From the NCBI GenBank assembly GCA_002437735.1, contig DJRC01000066.1:421-6344 (forward strand): 5,924 bases of DNA. The letters run 5' to 3'. The position numbers and the translations under genes are program-made. Shown in pieces: positions 1 through 5,744 of the stretch; the first letter of the stretch is position 1; the number at the start of each line of letters is the position of its first letter. The notes under the pieces are model-generated. The model saw only the letters and a program-made list of their open reading frames with translations. It was not told the DNA's origin and ran no database searches. Source of the stretch: Oscillospiraceae bacterium UBA6370 (GTDB taxonomy: Bacteria; Bacillota; Clostridia; Oscillospirales; Oscillospiraceae).

Positions 1-298
<298 letters not shown>

Positions 299-381
299 CG
301 AAAGAAGCAGGCAAAGGCCTTGAGAGGCATGAGTAGTTTTTCTTTGTTTGGTTTTCAGGGTATAAGGAATCCCTGGTATAT
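299..381 (+). other. 23S to tRNA-Lys spacer with small processing hairpins
   Basis: This spacer holds no gene. Two small hairpins can be drawn. GCCT (317-320) pairs with AGGC (325-328). CAGGG (356-360) pairs with CCCTG (371-375) across a 10-base loop, ending six bases before the first base of tRNA-Lys. The second lies where a precursor would be cut to release the tRNA 5' end, so it may help processing. No promoter is evident, which suggests that the tRNAs are co-transcribed with the rRNA. Confidence 0.4.
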
Positions 382-457
382 GCACCTTTAGCTCAGTTGG
401 TAGAGCACCTGACTCTTAATCAGGGTGTCCAGGGTTCGAGTCCCTGAAGGTGTACCA
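382..457 (+). tRNA. tRNA-Lys, anticodon CUU
   Basis: A complete 76-base cloverleaf can be folded. The acceptor stem is GCACCTT (382-388) with AAGGTGT (447-453), followed by A73 and an encoded CCA (455-457). The D arm starts GCTCAGTTGGTAGAGC. The anticodon stem CCTGA/TCAGG (408-412 and 420-424) encloses loop CTCTTAA with anticodon CTT at 415-417, which reads AAG. The T arm is CAGGG TTCGAGT CCCTG. The first acceptor pair is a G1-U72 wobble; otherwise all stems pair. It is encoded between 23S and 5S rRNA, four bases before tRNA-Glu, so it should be cut from the rRNA precursor. Confidence 0.97.
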
Positions 458-461
458 AAAC

Positions 462-536
462 GGCCCGTTGGTCAAGTGGTTAAGACAGAGGCCTCTCACG
501 CCTTTAACATCGGTTCGAATCCGGTACGGGTCACCA
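462..536 (+). tRNA. tRNA-Glu, anticodon CUC
   Basis: A 75-base cloverleaf with an encoded CCA (534-536). The acceptor stem is GGCCCGT (462-468) with ACGGGTC (526-532), containing one G2-U71 wobble. The anticodon stem GAGGC/GCCTT (488-492 and 500-504) encloses loop CTCTCAC with anticodon CTC at 495-497, reading GAG. The T arm is ATCGG TTCGAAT CCGGT. There are further G-U pairs at the top of the anticodon stem and in the T stem, so it pairs less tightly than tRNA-Lys, but nothing suggests a broken gene. It is co-transcribed with tRNA-Lys inside the rRNA operon. Confidence 0.95.
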
Positions 537-566
537 TCTCAAAAAAGCGGAGCTTTTTTGGGGAGA
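537..566 (+). terminator. Terminator-like hairpin between tRNA-Glu and 5S
   Basis: AAAAAAGC (541-548), loop GGA, GCTTTTTT (552-559) form an 8-bp hairpin directly after the tRNA-Glu CCA. The stem can be lengthened by TCTC (537-540) pairing with GAGA (563-566) across a GGG bulge. The layout, a hairpin whose 3' arm is a T run, resembles a small intrinsic terminator, but only two pairs are G-C, so it would be weak. It could equally be a processing stem for the tRNA 3' end. The 5S gene lies downstream, so full termination here would be harmful. Confidence 0.45.
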
Positions 567-594
567 CAAAAGAGTCGGAAGACAAGTTAATAGG

Positions 595-618
595 TTGTTG
601 CTGCGAGAGCAGTTGCAA
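595..618 (+). other. Hairpin with GAGA tetraloop just before 5S
   Basis: CTGC (601-604) and GCAG (609-612) close a GAGA loop, which fits the GNRA tetraloop pattern. Below it TTG faces TTG (598-600 and 613-615) in two wobbles and a U-U mismatch, and TTG (595-597) then pairs with CAA (616-618). It ends five bases before mature 5S, a likely place for an RNase recognition stem in the precursor. This is structure seen by eye; its role is inferred. Confidence 0.4.
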
Positions 619-623
619 TAGAA

Positions 624-738
<115 letters not shown>

Positions 739-741
739 ACG

Positions 742-776
742 AAAGCGACGGTCTTTAGACCGTCGCTTTTCTTTTT
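742..776 (+). terminator. Intrinsic terminator of the rRNA operon
   Basis: AAAGCGACGGTC (742-753) pairs perfectly with GACCGTCGCTTT (758-769) around a 4-base loop, followed by a T-rich tract running to 776. This is a textbook Rho-independent terminator, four bases after 5S. Read on the - strand the same stem is followed only by TTT and then mixed bases. It could therefore also slow or stop the incoming - strand operon, whose last stop codon is about 20 bases away, but less efficiently. Confidence 0.93.
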
Positions 777-789
777 GTGACCGGTGGGG

Positions 790-1533
790 TTATCCGACAA
801 ACGCACCATCCACGGTCAGTACCTGCCCGGTGATGAAGGATGCCTTTTCCGAGACGAGGAACGCTACCGCGTTGGCGATGTCCTGCGGCGTGCCCAGCCG
901 TCCGAGGGGCGTCTGCTCGGCAAGGCCATGCAGCACCTCCGGCCCGAGCACCTGCACCATGTCGGTGTCGATCACGCCGGGGGCGACGCAGTTGACGCGG
1001 ATGCCGCTGGGAGCAAGCTCCATTGCAAGTGAGCGCGTGAGACCGATGAGCGCGTGCTTCGTGCAGGAATAAGTTACCTCGCAGCTCGCGCCGTGCTGAC
1101 CCCAAATGGAGGAAATGTTGACGATCACACCGGCCTTTTCGTGCAGCATATACGGCAGAACGGCTTGAATGGTGTTGCGCGTGCCGTTGAGATTGACGGC
1201 GAAGTAGCGCTCCCACAGCGCGTCGGTCACATCTTGAAAGAGCGCCTGACCGGCGACGCCAGCGTTGTTGACCAACACGGAGATCGGGCCGAAGGCATCC
1301 TCGACGCTCTTGACCATCGCGTTGACCTCGTCACGCTTCGAGACATCCGCCTGCACGGCGAGAGCGCGGCAGCCCTCACGGGCAAGCTGCGCGGCAAGCT
1401 CCTCCGCCTTATCCCGCCGCTCATAGTAGTTGATGCCGATGGCATAGCCCTCGCGGGCAAGCTGCGCGGCGATGGCGCGGCCGATGCCGCGCGAGGAGCC
1501 GGTGACGAGCGCGACCTTGTTTCTGTTTCCCAT
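790..1533 (-). CDS. SDR-family oxidoreductase, FabG-like; probable EF-P 5-aminopentanone reductase (YmfI type)
   Basis: This is a 247-residue classical short-chain dehydrogenase using NAD(P)H. The cofactor motif TGSSRGIG is at residues 11-18 and NNAG at 89-92. The catalytic tetrad is Asn114, Ser142, Tyr155 and Lys159, with the same spacing as in E. coli FabG. The C-terminal GRLGTPQDIA and FITGQVLTVDG blocks are typical of the family. General similarity points to 3-oxoacyl-ACP reductase. However, the active-site stretch SSIWGQHGASCEVTYS (141-156) matches, from memory, the Clostridia group annotated as the reductase that finishes the modification of elongation factor P; no fatty-acid gene lies nearby. 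An upstream GTG (1545-1543) would add four residues. The ATG at 1533 is preferred because AGGTGA sits eight bases before it and the length then equals that of FabG. It is the last gene of the six-gene operon. Confidence 0.9.
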   Translation of the reverse strand: MGNRNKVALVTGSSRGIGRAIAAQLAREGYAIGINYYERRDKAEELAAQLAREGCRALAVQADVSKRDEVNAMVKSVEDAFGPISVLVNNAGVAGQALFQDVTDALWERYFAVNLNGTRNTIQAVLPYMLHEKAGVIVNISSIWGQHGASCEVTYSCTKHALIGLTRSLAMELAPSGIRVNCVAPGVIDTDMVQVLGPEVLHGLAEQTPLGRLGTPQDIANAVAFLVSEKASFITGQVLTVDGAFVG

Positions 1534-1541
1534 CGCCGTGC

Positions 1542-1547
1542 TCACCT
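1542..1547 (-). promoter_or_regulatory. Ribosome binding site that sets the SDR start
   Basis: On the - strand AGGTGA lies eight bases before ATG 1533-1531. Its last three bases are also the TGA stop of dut (1544-1542), so dut termination and SDR initiation happen at one spot, which suggests translational coupling. The alternative GTG start lies inside this site and is therefore unlikely to be used. Confidence 0.7.
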
Positions 1548-1985
1548 GCCCGTGGAGCCGAAACCGCCCTCACCGCGTGCGGTCTCGGGCAGATCGGCGA
1601 CCTCGTCGAACTCGATGGGCAGATAGGGCAACAGGACGAGCTGCGCGATGCGTTCGCCCGTGCGGACGGTGCGCGGCTCCTCCGCGTCGTTGTGGAGGGC
1701 GATAAAGCATTCGCCGCGGTAGTCGCTGTCCACAACGCCGACACAGTTTGCGGGACGCAGGCCCTCACGGCTCGCCAGTCCGCTGCGGGCAAACACGCCG
1801 CCAAAGGTGCCCTCGGGCAGCGCCACGGCGATGCCGGTCGGCACCATAACGGTGTGGTGCGCGGGGATGGTCACCTCGCCGTCGCCGCTCAGACAGGCGT
1901 AGAGGTCATAACCGGCGGCAAACGCGGAGCCGCTGGTGGGAATGGTAGCGTTGGGGTCTAACTTCTTGATCTTGACTTGAGCCAT
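1542..1985 (-). CDS. dut: dUTP diphosphatase (dUTPase)
   Basis: This enzyme hydrolyses dUTP to dUMP and diphosphate, keeping uracil out of DNA and supplying dUMP for thymidylate synthesis. The protein is 147 residues, the usual length of the trimeric bacterial form. All five family motifs are intact: AGYDLYA (24-30), ARSGLA (66-71), GVVDSDYRGE (83-92, with the catalytic Asp86 and the sugar-recognising Tyr89), GERIAQL (110-116), and the glycine-rich C-terminal arm RGEGGFGSTG (137-146) that closes over the nucleotide. The ATG start is preceded by GGGAGGA at good spacing. It begins three bases after the nrdG stop and ends inside the ribosome binding site of the SDR gene, so it is firmly within the operon. 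It acts in the cytoplasm. Confidence 0.97.
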   Translation of the reverse strand: MAQVKIKKLDPNATIPTSGSAFAAGYDLYACLSGDGEVTIPAHHTVMVPTGIAVALPEGTFGGVFARSGLASREGLRPANCVGVVDSDYRGECFIALHNDAEEPRTVRTGERIAQLVLLPYLPIEFDEVADLPETARGEGGFGSTGR

Positions 1986-1988
1986 GGT

Positions 1989-2513
1989 TTATTGATCCTC
2001 CCAGAGTGTGATGCCGCCGCTCGACAGCGTGCGCGGCACGTCGATGATGCGTTGGTTGCTCGAGCCGCGGAAGCGGAGCGAGATATCGTGCAGCTCCTCC
2101 ACGAAGCGCCCGTCCACGAGCACGTCAACGAGCGAGAGCAGCTCGTCCGTGACCTCGCAGCGGGGATGGGAGCCGTCGGTGTGCAGCTGCTCCCAGGTGA
2201 AGCCGGTAAAGGCCCAGATCGTTTTATTCGGCAGCCTCTCACGCACGCGGCGCAGGAAAGGCAGCAGCGCGCGCTGATTTTCGGGCTCGAACGGCTCGCC
2301 GCCGAGGAGCGTGAGACCGTTGATGTAGGCGGGCGCAAGCATTTGCAGCAGAGCTTCCTCCGTTTCGGCGGTAAAGGACTGGCCGTAGTCAAACGCCCAG
2401 GTCTGCGGCTGAAAGCAGTTTTTGCAGCGGTTGGTGCAGCCGGAGACAAAGAGCGTCACGCGGACGCCCTCGCCGTTGGCGATGTCACAGTTTTTGATCT
2501 CTCCGTAGTACAT
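1989..2513 (-). CDS. nrdG: Anaerobic ribonucleoside-triphosphate reductase activating protein
   Basis: NrdG is a radical SAM enzyme that puts the glycyl radical on the anaerobic reductase NrdD, which then makes dNTPs. The 174-residue protein has the cluster-binding CTNRCKNC (Cys26, Cys30, Cys33; CxxxCxxC), the SAM-binding LLGGEP (69-74), and the late NrdG signatures DGRFVEELHD (134-143) and SNQRIID (152-158). The open frame continues further upstream, but the ATG at 2513 is the start: it gives the normal MYYGEIKNCD opening and has GGGAGGT about seven bases before it. It sits 13 bases after the DUF1624 gene and three before dut. Its partner nrdD, often adjacent in other genomes, is not in the window. 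Confidence 0.96.
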   Translation of the reverse strand: MYYGEIKNCDIANGEGVRVTLFVSGCTNRCKNCFQPQTWAFDYGQSFTAETEEALLQMLAPAYINGLTLLGGEPFEPENQRALLPFLRRVRERLPNKTIWAFTGFTWEQLHTDGSHPRCEVTDELLSLVDVLVDGRFVEELHDISLRFRGSSNQRIIDVPRTLSSGGITLWEDQ

Positions 2514-2526
2514 CGCGGACCTCCCC

Positions 2527-3261
2527 CTATCGGATAAAAATGAGCCGGAGCAACATGGCGAGCGCGTAGAGCACGGGCTGGTGCAGAACGTAAAGGAGCA
2601 GCGCGTGACGCCCGACGAGGGCGAGACGCGGCGCTTTGGCCGTGTAGAACCACCGCGGCAGGCGGCCCGCCTTGACATAGCGTCCCGCCCAGGTGCCGAG
2701 CAGGAACACGAAGAACCACGGCAGCAGCGGGAAGTAGTCCGCCGAGGCAAAATCGGGCGTGGTGAAGCCGAAGAGCCACAGGTGCGGCGTCTGCGTGGTC
2801 ACGCCGTCCGCGCAGGGCGCGGTGAGAACGATGAGCGCGAGGCAGAGGACCGGCAGCACCCAGGCGGGCAGCGCCTCCCAGAGCCTTCGCGTTAGGCCGA
2901 AGAGCAGCATACAGCTTGCGAGCAGATGCAGCACGCCGAATACGATGGTCATGTCCATAAAATAGGTCACGAGCGTGATGCCGAGGGCGAGCGCCATCGC
3001 CTTTGCGCCGCGCTTGAGGTTGCTGCGCGAGAAATCCGAGCTGATGCCGGAAAGGAAGATGAACAGCCCCGCAAAGAAGTAATGCAGCACGTCGAACACC
3101 GGGTTGGTGAACAGCCACCACGGCGCGCCGAGAAATTCGCACAGGTCATAGAGAAAGTGATGGAGCACCATCAGGCACACGGCAAGGCCGCGCAGAGCGT
3201 CCATCAGCTCGATGCGGGCGGGCCGTTCCATAGGCATCTGCTCTCTGCGATCTGCGGTCAT
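2527..3261 (-). CDS. DUF1624 / HGSNAT-like integral membrane protein
   Basis: A 244-residue membrane protein that I place in the DUF1624 family (heparan-alpha-glucosaminide N-acetyltransferase, catalytic-like). Family signs are the opening RIELMDALRGLAV (16-28), the His pair after it (34-35), the loop SGISSDFSRSN (71-81), FGVLH (108-112), PWFFVFLLG (181-189), and a C-terminal GRHALLLYVLHQP (217-229). About seven hydrophobic segments fit a cytoplasmic-membrane location. Family membership suggests moving an acyl group across the membrane, but no bacterial substrate can be read from the sequence. The first ATG overlaps the racemase stop (ATGA), implying coupled translation, but has no clear ribosome binding site. 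ATGs at 3237 or 3231, just before the conserved region, are alternatives. Confidence 0.82.
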   Translation of the reverse strand: MTADRREQMPMERPARIELMDALRGLAVCLMVLHHFLYDLCEFLGAPWWLFTNPVFDVLHYFFAGLFIFLSGISSDFSRSNLKRGAKAMALALGITLVTYFMDMTIVFGVLHLLASCMLLFGLTRRLWEALPAWVLPVLCLALIVLTAPCADGVTTQTPHLWLFGFTTPDFASADYFPLLPWFFVFLLGTWAGRYVKAGRLPRWFYTAKAPRLALVGRHALLLYVLHQPVLYALAMLLRLIFIR

Positions 3262-3959
3262 TTGACCGTGCAGCCTGCCGCGCGGATGGCGCCGAGTGCC
3301 AGCTCCAGCGTGGGGTCAACGTTTGGATAGTCGAGACGGTAAAGCTCGAACGCGGGCGGCAGCTCCGTGCAGCCGAGGATCAGCACCTCGGCGCCGCGCG
3401 CGAGCAGATGCTCGCAGGCCGCGCGGAACGCGGCGACGTCGTGCGTCAGGTCGCCGGCCTTGACGCCGTTGTAGATGACGTCCATCACCGCGGCCTGATC
3501 GGCGGCGCTGTCCGGCGTGAGCAAAGCAACACCGCTCTGCTCAAAGGTGCGCTGATAGATGCCGGTCTGCACCGTGCCGTCGGTCGCGAGCAGGCCCGCG
3601 CATTTCACACCGCGCGCCTTCAGGGCGTCGCGCGTGAGCGCGATCATGTGCAGCACAGGAATGGTCACGGCCTCGCAGACCTGCTCATAGTAGTTGTGCG
3701 CGGTGTTGCAGGGCATGATGAGAAAGTCCGCGCCGATGCTCTCGAGCCGCTTCGCGCTCTTGACCATCTCCGGCACGGGGTCCTCGCCGCCGTGAAGCAG
3801 CGCCGCCGTGCGGTCGGCAATGTCCGTGTTCGAGTCAATGCACACGCGCGGATGCGCCTGGTCGCATGCGGCGACGGTGTGCAGCGTGATCTTCTGAAAG
3901 AGGTCGGCGGTCGCCAGAGGCCCCATGCCGCCGAGGATGCCGATGACTTTTTTGCTCAT
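3258..3959 (-). CDS. Aspartate/glutamate racemase family protein
   Basis: This 233-residue protein belongs to the cofactor-independent Asp/Glu racemase superfamily, in which two cysteines act as acid and base to invert an amino acid's alpha carbon. It has the N-terminal GILGGMGPLAT (7-17), the first catalytic block MPCNTAH with Cys84, and the second LGCTELP with Cys197. Both cysteines are present, so it should be a true racemase rather than a degenerate member. The N-terminal motif fits the aspartate racemase/YgeA branch better than MurI glutamate racemase, but the substrate cannot be fixed by eye. The ATG has GGAGGAG six bases upstream. It starts 24 bases after udp, and its stop overlaps the start of the DUF1624 gene. 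D-aspartate could feed peptidoglycan crossbridges; that link is inference. Confidence 0.92.
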   Translation of the reverse strand: MSKKVIGILGGMGPLATADLFQKITLHTVAACDQAHPRVCIDSNTDIADRTAALLHGGEDPVPEMVKSAKRLESIGADFLIMPCNTAHNYYEQVCEAVTIPVLHMIALTRDALKARGVKCAGLLATDGTVQTGIYQRTFEQSGVALLTPDSAADQAAVMDVIYNGVKAGDLTHDVAAFRAACEHLLARGAEVLILGCTELPPAFELYRLDYPNVDPTLELALGAIRAAGCTVK

Positions 3960-3983
3960 GGTACGCTCCTCCGGAAAGCGGTT

Positions 3984-4790
3984 TTACTTGTCCAGCAGCT
4001 TCTGCTCATGGTTCGGCAGCGCTGTGAGCTCGTGGTCGCGGCGGATGATGAGCTTGAGCGCCTCGACCGCAACCTTGACGGAGGAGCTGGTGTCCTCGCT
4101 CATGTCCTGATCGAGACCGGCCTTCTCGCGCTCCTGATTCCAGACCACATGGAAGCACGAGCCGCAGCGGCAGCCGAGCGCGTCGGCGACGACGAACAGC
4201 GCGGCGGACTCCATCTCGCTAGCCTTGACGCCGAGACGCTTCCAGCTCTCCCACTTCTGCAGAAGCTCATAGTAGACGGGGCTTTTTTCCGGGCTGTGCT
4301 GCCCGTAGAAGCTGTCCTTGCACTGCACGACGCCGGTGTGCGTGCGGTAGCCGAGGTTCTCCGACGCCTGACGCAGCGCGAGCGTCACGTCAAAGTTCGC
4401 CACGGCGGGATACTCGATGGGCGCGTACTCCAGCGAGGTATGCTCGTAGCGGATCGCGCCGGTGGCGACGACCACGTCGCCGGACTTCACGTTGATGTCG
4501 ATGCCGCCGCAGGTGCCGGTGCGGATGAAGGTATCCGCGCCAAGCTGATGCAGCTCCTCCATCGCGATGGACGCGCTGGGGCCGCCGATGCCGGTGGAGC
4601 AGACCGAGACCTTCTCGCCGAGCAGCGTGCCGGTGTAGGTGGTGTACTCGCGGTTCTGCGCGACCTTGACGGGATTGTCGAACAGCGCGGCGATAGATGG
4701 GCAGCGGCCCGGGTCGCCGGGCAGGATCACATAGCGGCCCACCTCGCCCTGCGCGCAGTGGATATGATATTGACGTTCAAGCTCATGCAT
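3984..4790 (-). CDS. udp: Uridine phosphorylase (nucleoside phosphorylase family)
   Basis: This enzyme splits uridine with phosphate into uracil and ribose-1-phosphate for pyrimidine salvage. The 268-residue protein carries the family landmarks: phosphate-binding LPGDPGR (23-29), STGIGGPSASIAMEEL (65-80), IRTGTCGGI (89-97, with phosphate-binding Arg90), the base-recognising loop KDSFYGQHSPE (158-168), and the ribose-binding SEMESA (191-196). It aligns well by eye with E. coli Udp (253 residues). An upstream GTG at 4799 would add three residues. The ATG at 4790 is chosen because GAGGTG lies six bases before it and contains that GTG. It is the first gene of the operon, about 35 bases after the predicted transcription start. 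A related purine or 5'-deoxynucleoside substrate is possible. Confidence 0.93.
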   Translation of the reverse strand: MHELERQYHIHCAQGEVGRYVILPGDPGRCPSIAALFDNPVKVAQNREYTTYTGTLLGEKVSVCSTGIGGPSASIAMEELHQLGADTFIRTGTCGGIDINVKSGDVVVATGAIRYEHTSLEYAPIEYPAVANFDVTLALRQASENLGYRTHTGVVQCKDSFYGQHSPEKSPVYYELLQKWESWKRLGVKASEMESAALFVVADALGCRCGSCFHVVWNQEREKAGLDQDMSEDTSSSVKVAVEALKLIIRRDHELTALPNHEQKLLDK

Positions 4791-4796
4791 AAAAAA

Positions 4797-4802
4797 CACC
4801 TC
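4797..4802 (-). promoter_or_regulatory. Ribosome binding site that sets the udp start
   Basis: On the - strand GAGGTG is followed by six T and then ATG 4790-4788. The only competing start, GTG 4799-4797, forms the last three bases of this site and so cannot use it. This supports the 268-residue form of Udp. Confidence 0.75.
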
Positions 4803-4831
4803 ACGAATTGAATTGAAAAAACAGTGATATG

Positions 4832-4860
4832 ATTATAGCAAATCCCCCGCGGCAATGCAA
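4832..4860 (-). promoter_or_regulatory. Sigma-A type promoter of the udp operon
   Basis: Read on the - strand: a -35 box TTGCAT (4860-4855), a 17-base spacer, and a perfect -10 box TATAAT (4837-4832) with an extended -10 TGC just before it. Transcription should start near 4825, leaving a leader of about 35 bases. It lies immediately downstream of the terminator of the preceding gene, so the six-gene operon has its own transcription unit. Confidence 0.85.
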
Positions 4861-4868
4861 GCGGAGGG

Positions 4869-4899
4869 AAAAAGAAAGAGGGACGCCTGCGCGTCCCTC
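4869..4899 (-). terminator. Intrinsic terminator of the membrane-protein gene
   Basis: On the - strand GAGGGACGC (4899-4891) pairs perfectly with GCGTCCCTC (4886-4878) around loop GCAG, followed by TTTCTTTTT down to 4869. It lies 15 bases after the stop of the 4915-5679 gene and before the udp promoter, separating the two transcription units. Confidence 0.92.
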
Positions 4900-4914
4900 C
4901 TCCGTGTTCGGTTT

Positions 4915-5679
4915 TCAGAGCATCTTGATCGTGTACCACACGGCAAGCGCGAACAGCAGCACCGCAGCGCCCCAGATCACATAGTACGCGAGGCCTGCGA
5001 ACAGCGACACCGCAATGGCGGCGATGCACAGCGCCAGCACCGCGCAGGTAAGCGCGTAATTGGCCTTGGCGGGGAGGACGACGGTCTCCTTGTACTTTCC
5101 CTCATGCTTTTGCAGCAGCACGGTCAGCACGAGCAGCGCGGCGATGAGCGCCATCGCGATCCAGCAGAAAACGGTCACCAGAGCGGACATGGAGGCGCTG
5201 CCGTGGTTGAGCAGCACGGCGGCGGCGATCGTCAGCGTCAGCGCGGCGGTCTGCAAGGAGAACTCACGCTGGTAGAGCAGGAACACCACGCTCAGCAGCA
5301 TCAGCACGGGAACAAGGATGCACATGGCTGTCGTGCCGGCAGGATAGATCTTGCGCATGAGCTGGCTCGAGAGCGTGAAGAACACGCCGAGACCGAGCAG
5401 CCACCGGCCGAGGGCCGCAAAGCGTGTCCACTTGCCGCGCATCACGGTGAACACCACGCCCGCGCCGACCAACGCCGCGCCGACCCAGACCATCGCGTCG
5501 AGGAAGTACGAGACCGCCACGACTTGATCGATGGTGCCCTTGACAAAATACTGGTTAATGAGCAGAAGATAAAATTCCGCAATAAAGCCGGCGGTGAAGA
5601 GCGTTAGAGCGCTGTTCAAGCTGCGGTTATTCTTGGCGATGCGCGCTTCGCGCTTCGGATCGTTCTTTTTTGCTGCCAT
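4915..5679 (-). CDS. Unrecognised multi-pass membrane protein
   Basis: I do not recognise this 254-residue protein. It begins with a short, strongly basic cytoplasmic-like tail (MAAKKNDPKREARIAKNNR, 1-19). About eight hydrophobic segments follow, roughly at 24-44, 55-80, 88-107, 115-136, 142-160, 163-188, 207-228 and 230-251, joined by short loops. There is no cleavable signal peptide, no soluble domain and no evident catalytic motif or repeated charged residue within the helices, so a transporter or enzyme role cannot be claimed. The start is well supported: GGAGGT lies nine bases before the ATG. It forms a single-gene transcription unit with its own promoter and terminator, upstream of and separate from the udp operon. 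Base composition matches its neighbours, so there is no sign of recent transfer. Confidence 0.85.
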   Translation of the reverse strand: MAAKKNDPKREARIAKNNRSLNSALTLFTAGFIAEFYLLLINQYFVKGTIDQVVAVSYFLDAMVWVGAALVGAGVVFTVMRGKWTRFAALGRWLLGLGVFFTLSSQLMRKIYPAGTTAMCILVPVLMLLSVVFLLYQREFSLQTAALTLTIAAAVLLNHGSASMSALVTVFCWIAMALIAALLVLTVLLQKHEGKYKETVVLPAKANYALTCAVLALCIAAIAVSLFAGLAYYVIWGAAVLLFALAVWYTIKML

Positions 5680-5714
5680 CTATACATGACCTCCGAAAGG
5701 TTTCCTTCGTTCTT

Positions 5715-5736
5715 GTGAGTCTGCGCACAGACCCAC
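5715..5736 (-). other. Hairpin at the predicted 5' end of the leader
   Basis: GTCTG (5719-5723) pairs with CAGAC (5728-5732) around a 4-base loop, and after one mismatch GTG (5715-5717) pairs with CAC (5734-5736). If transcription starts near 5738, this hairpin would be almost the first thing in the mRNA, a position known in other leaders to slow decay. It does not cover the ribosome binding site. Its role is inferred. Confidence 0.3.
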
Positions 5737-5744
5737 AGACTGAT

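Noticed and set aside
1534..1545. GTG start for the SDR gene overlapping the dut stop
   Set aside because: The GTG lies inside the AGGTGA site that serves the ATG at 1533, and the longer form exceeds the normal N-terminus.
1054..1626. A 190-codon + strand open frame opposite the SDR gene
   Set aside because: It is the mirror of the SDR and dut genes on the other strand, with no ribosome binding site or recognisable motif.
2514..2750. N-terminal extension of nrdG up to 2750
   Set aside because: The extension overlaps the DUF1624 gene in another frame, is low-complexity, and the internal ATG at 2513 has a strong ribosome binding site and the normal NrdG start.
3408..4811. A 467-codon open frame on the + strand across racemase and udp
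   Set aside because: It is antisense to two clear enzyme genes. The translation is rich in Arg, Ala, Val and His, as expected of the reverse frame of GC-rich coding DNA, and shows no domain.
4855..5607. A 250-codon + strand open frame opposite the membrane-protein gene
   Set aside because: Its His, Gln, Glu and Arg-rich product is the typical reverse image of a hydrophobic membrane protein; it also runs through the udp promoter and the terminator.
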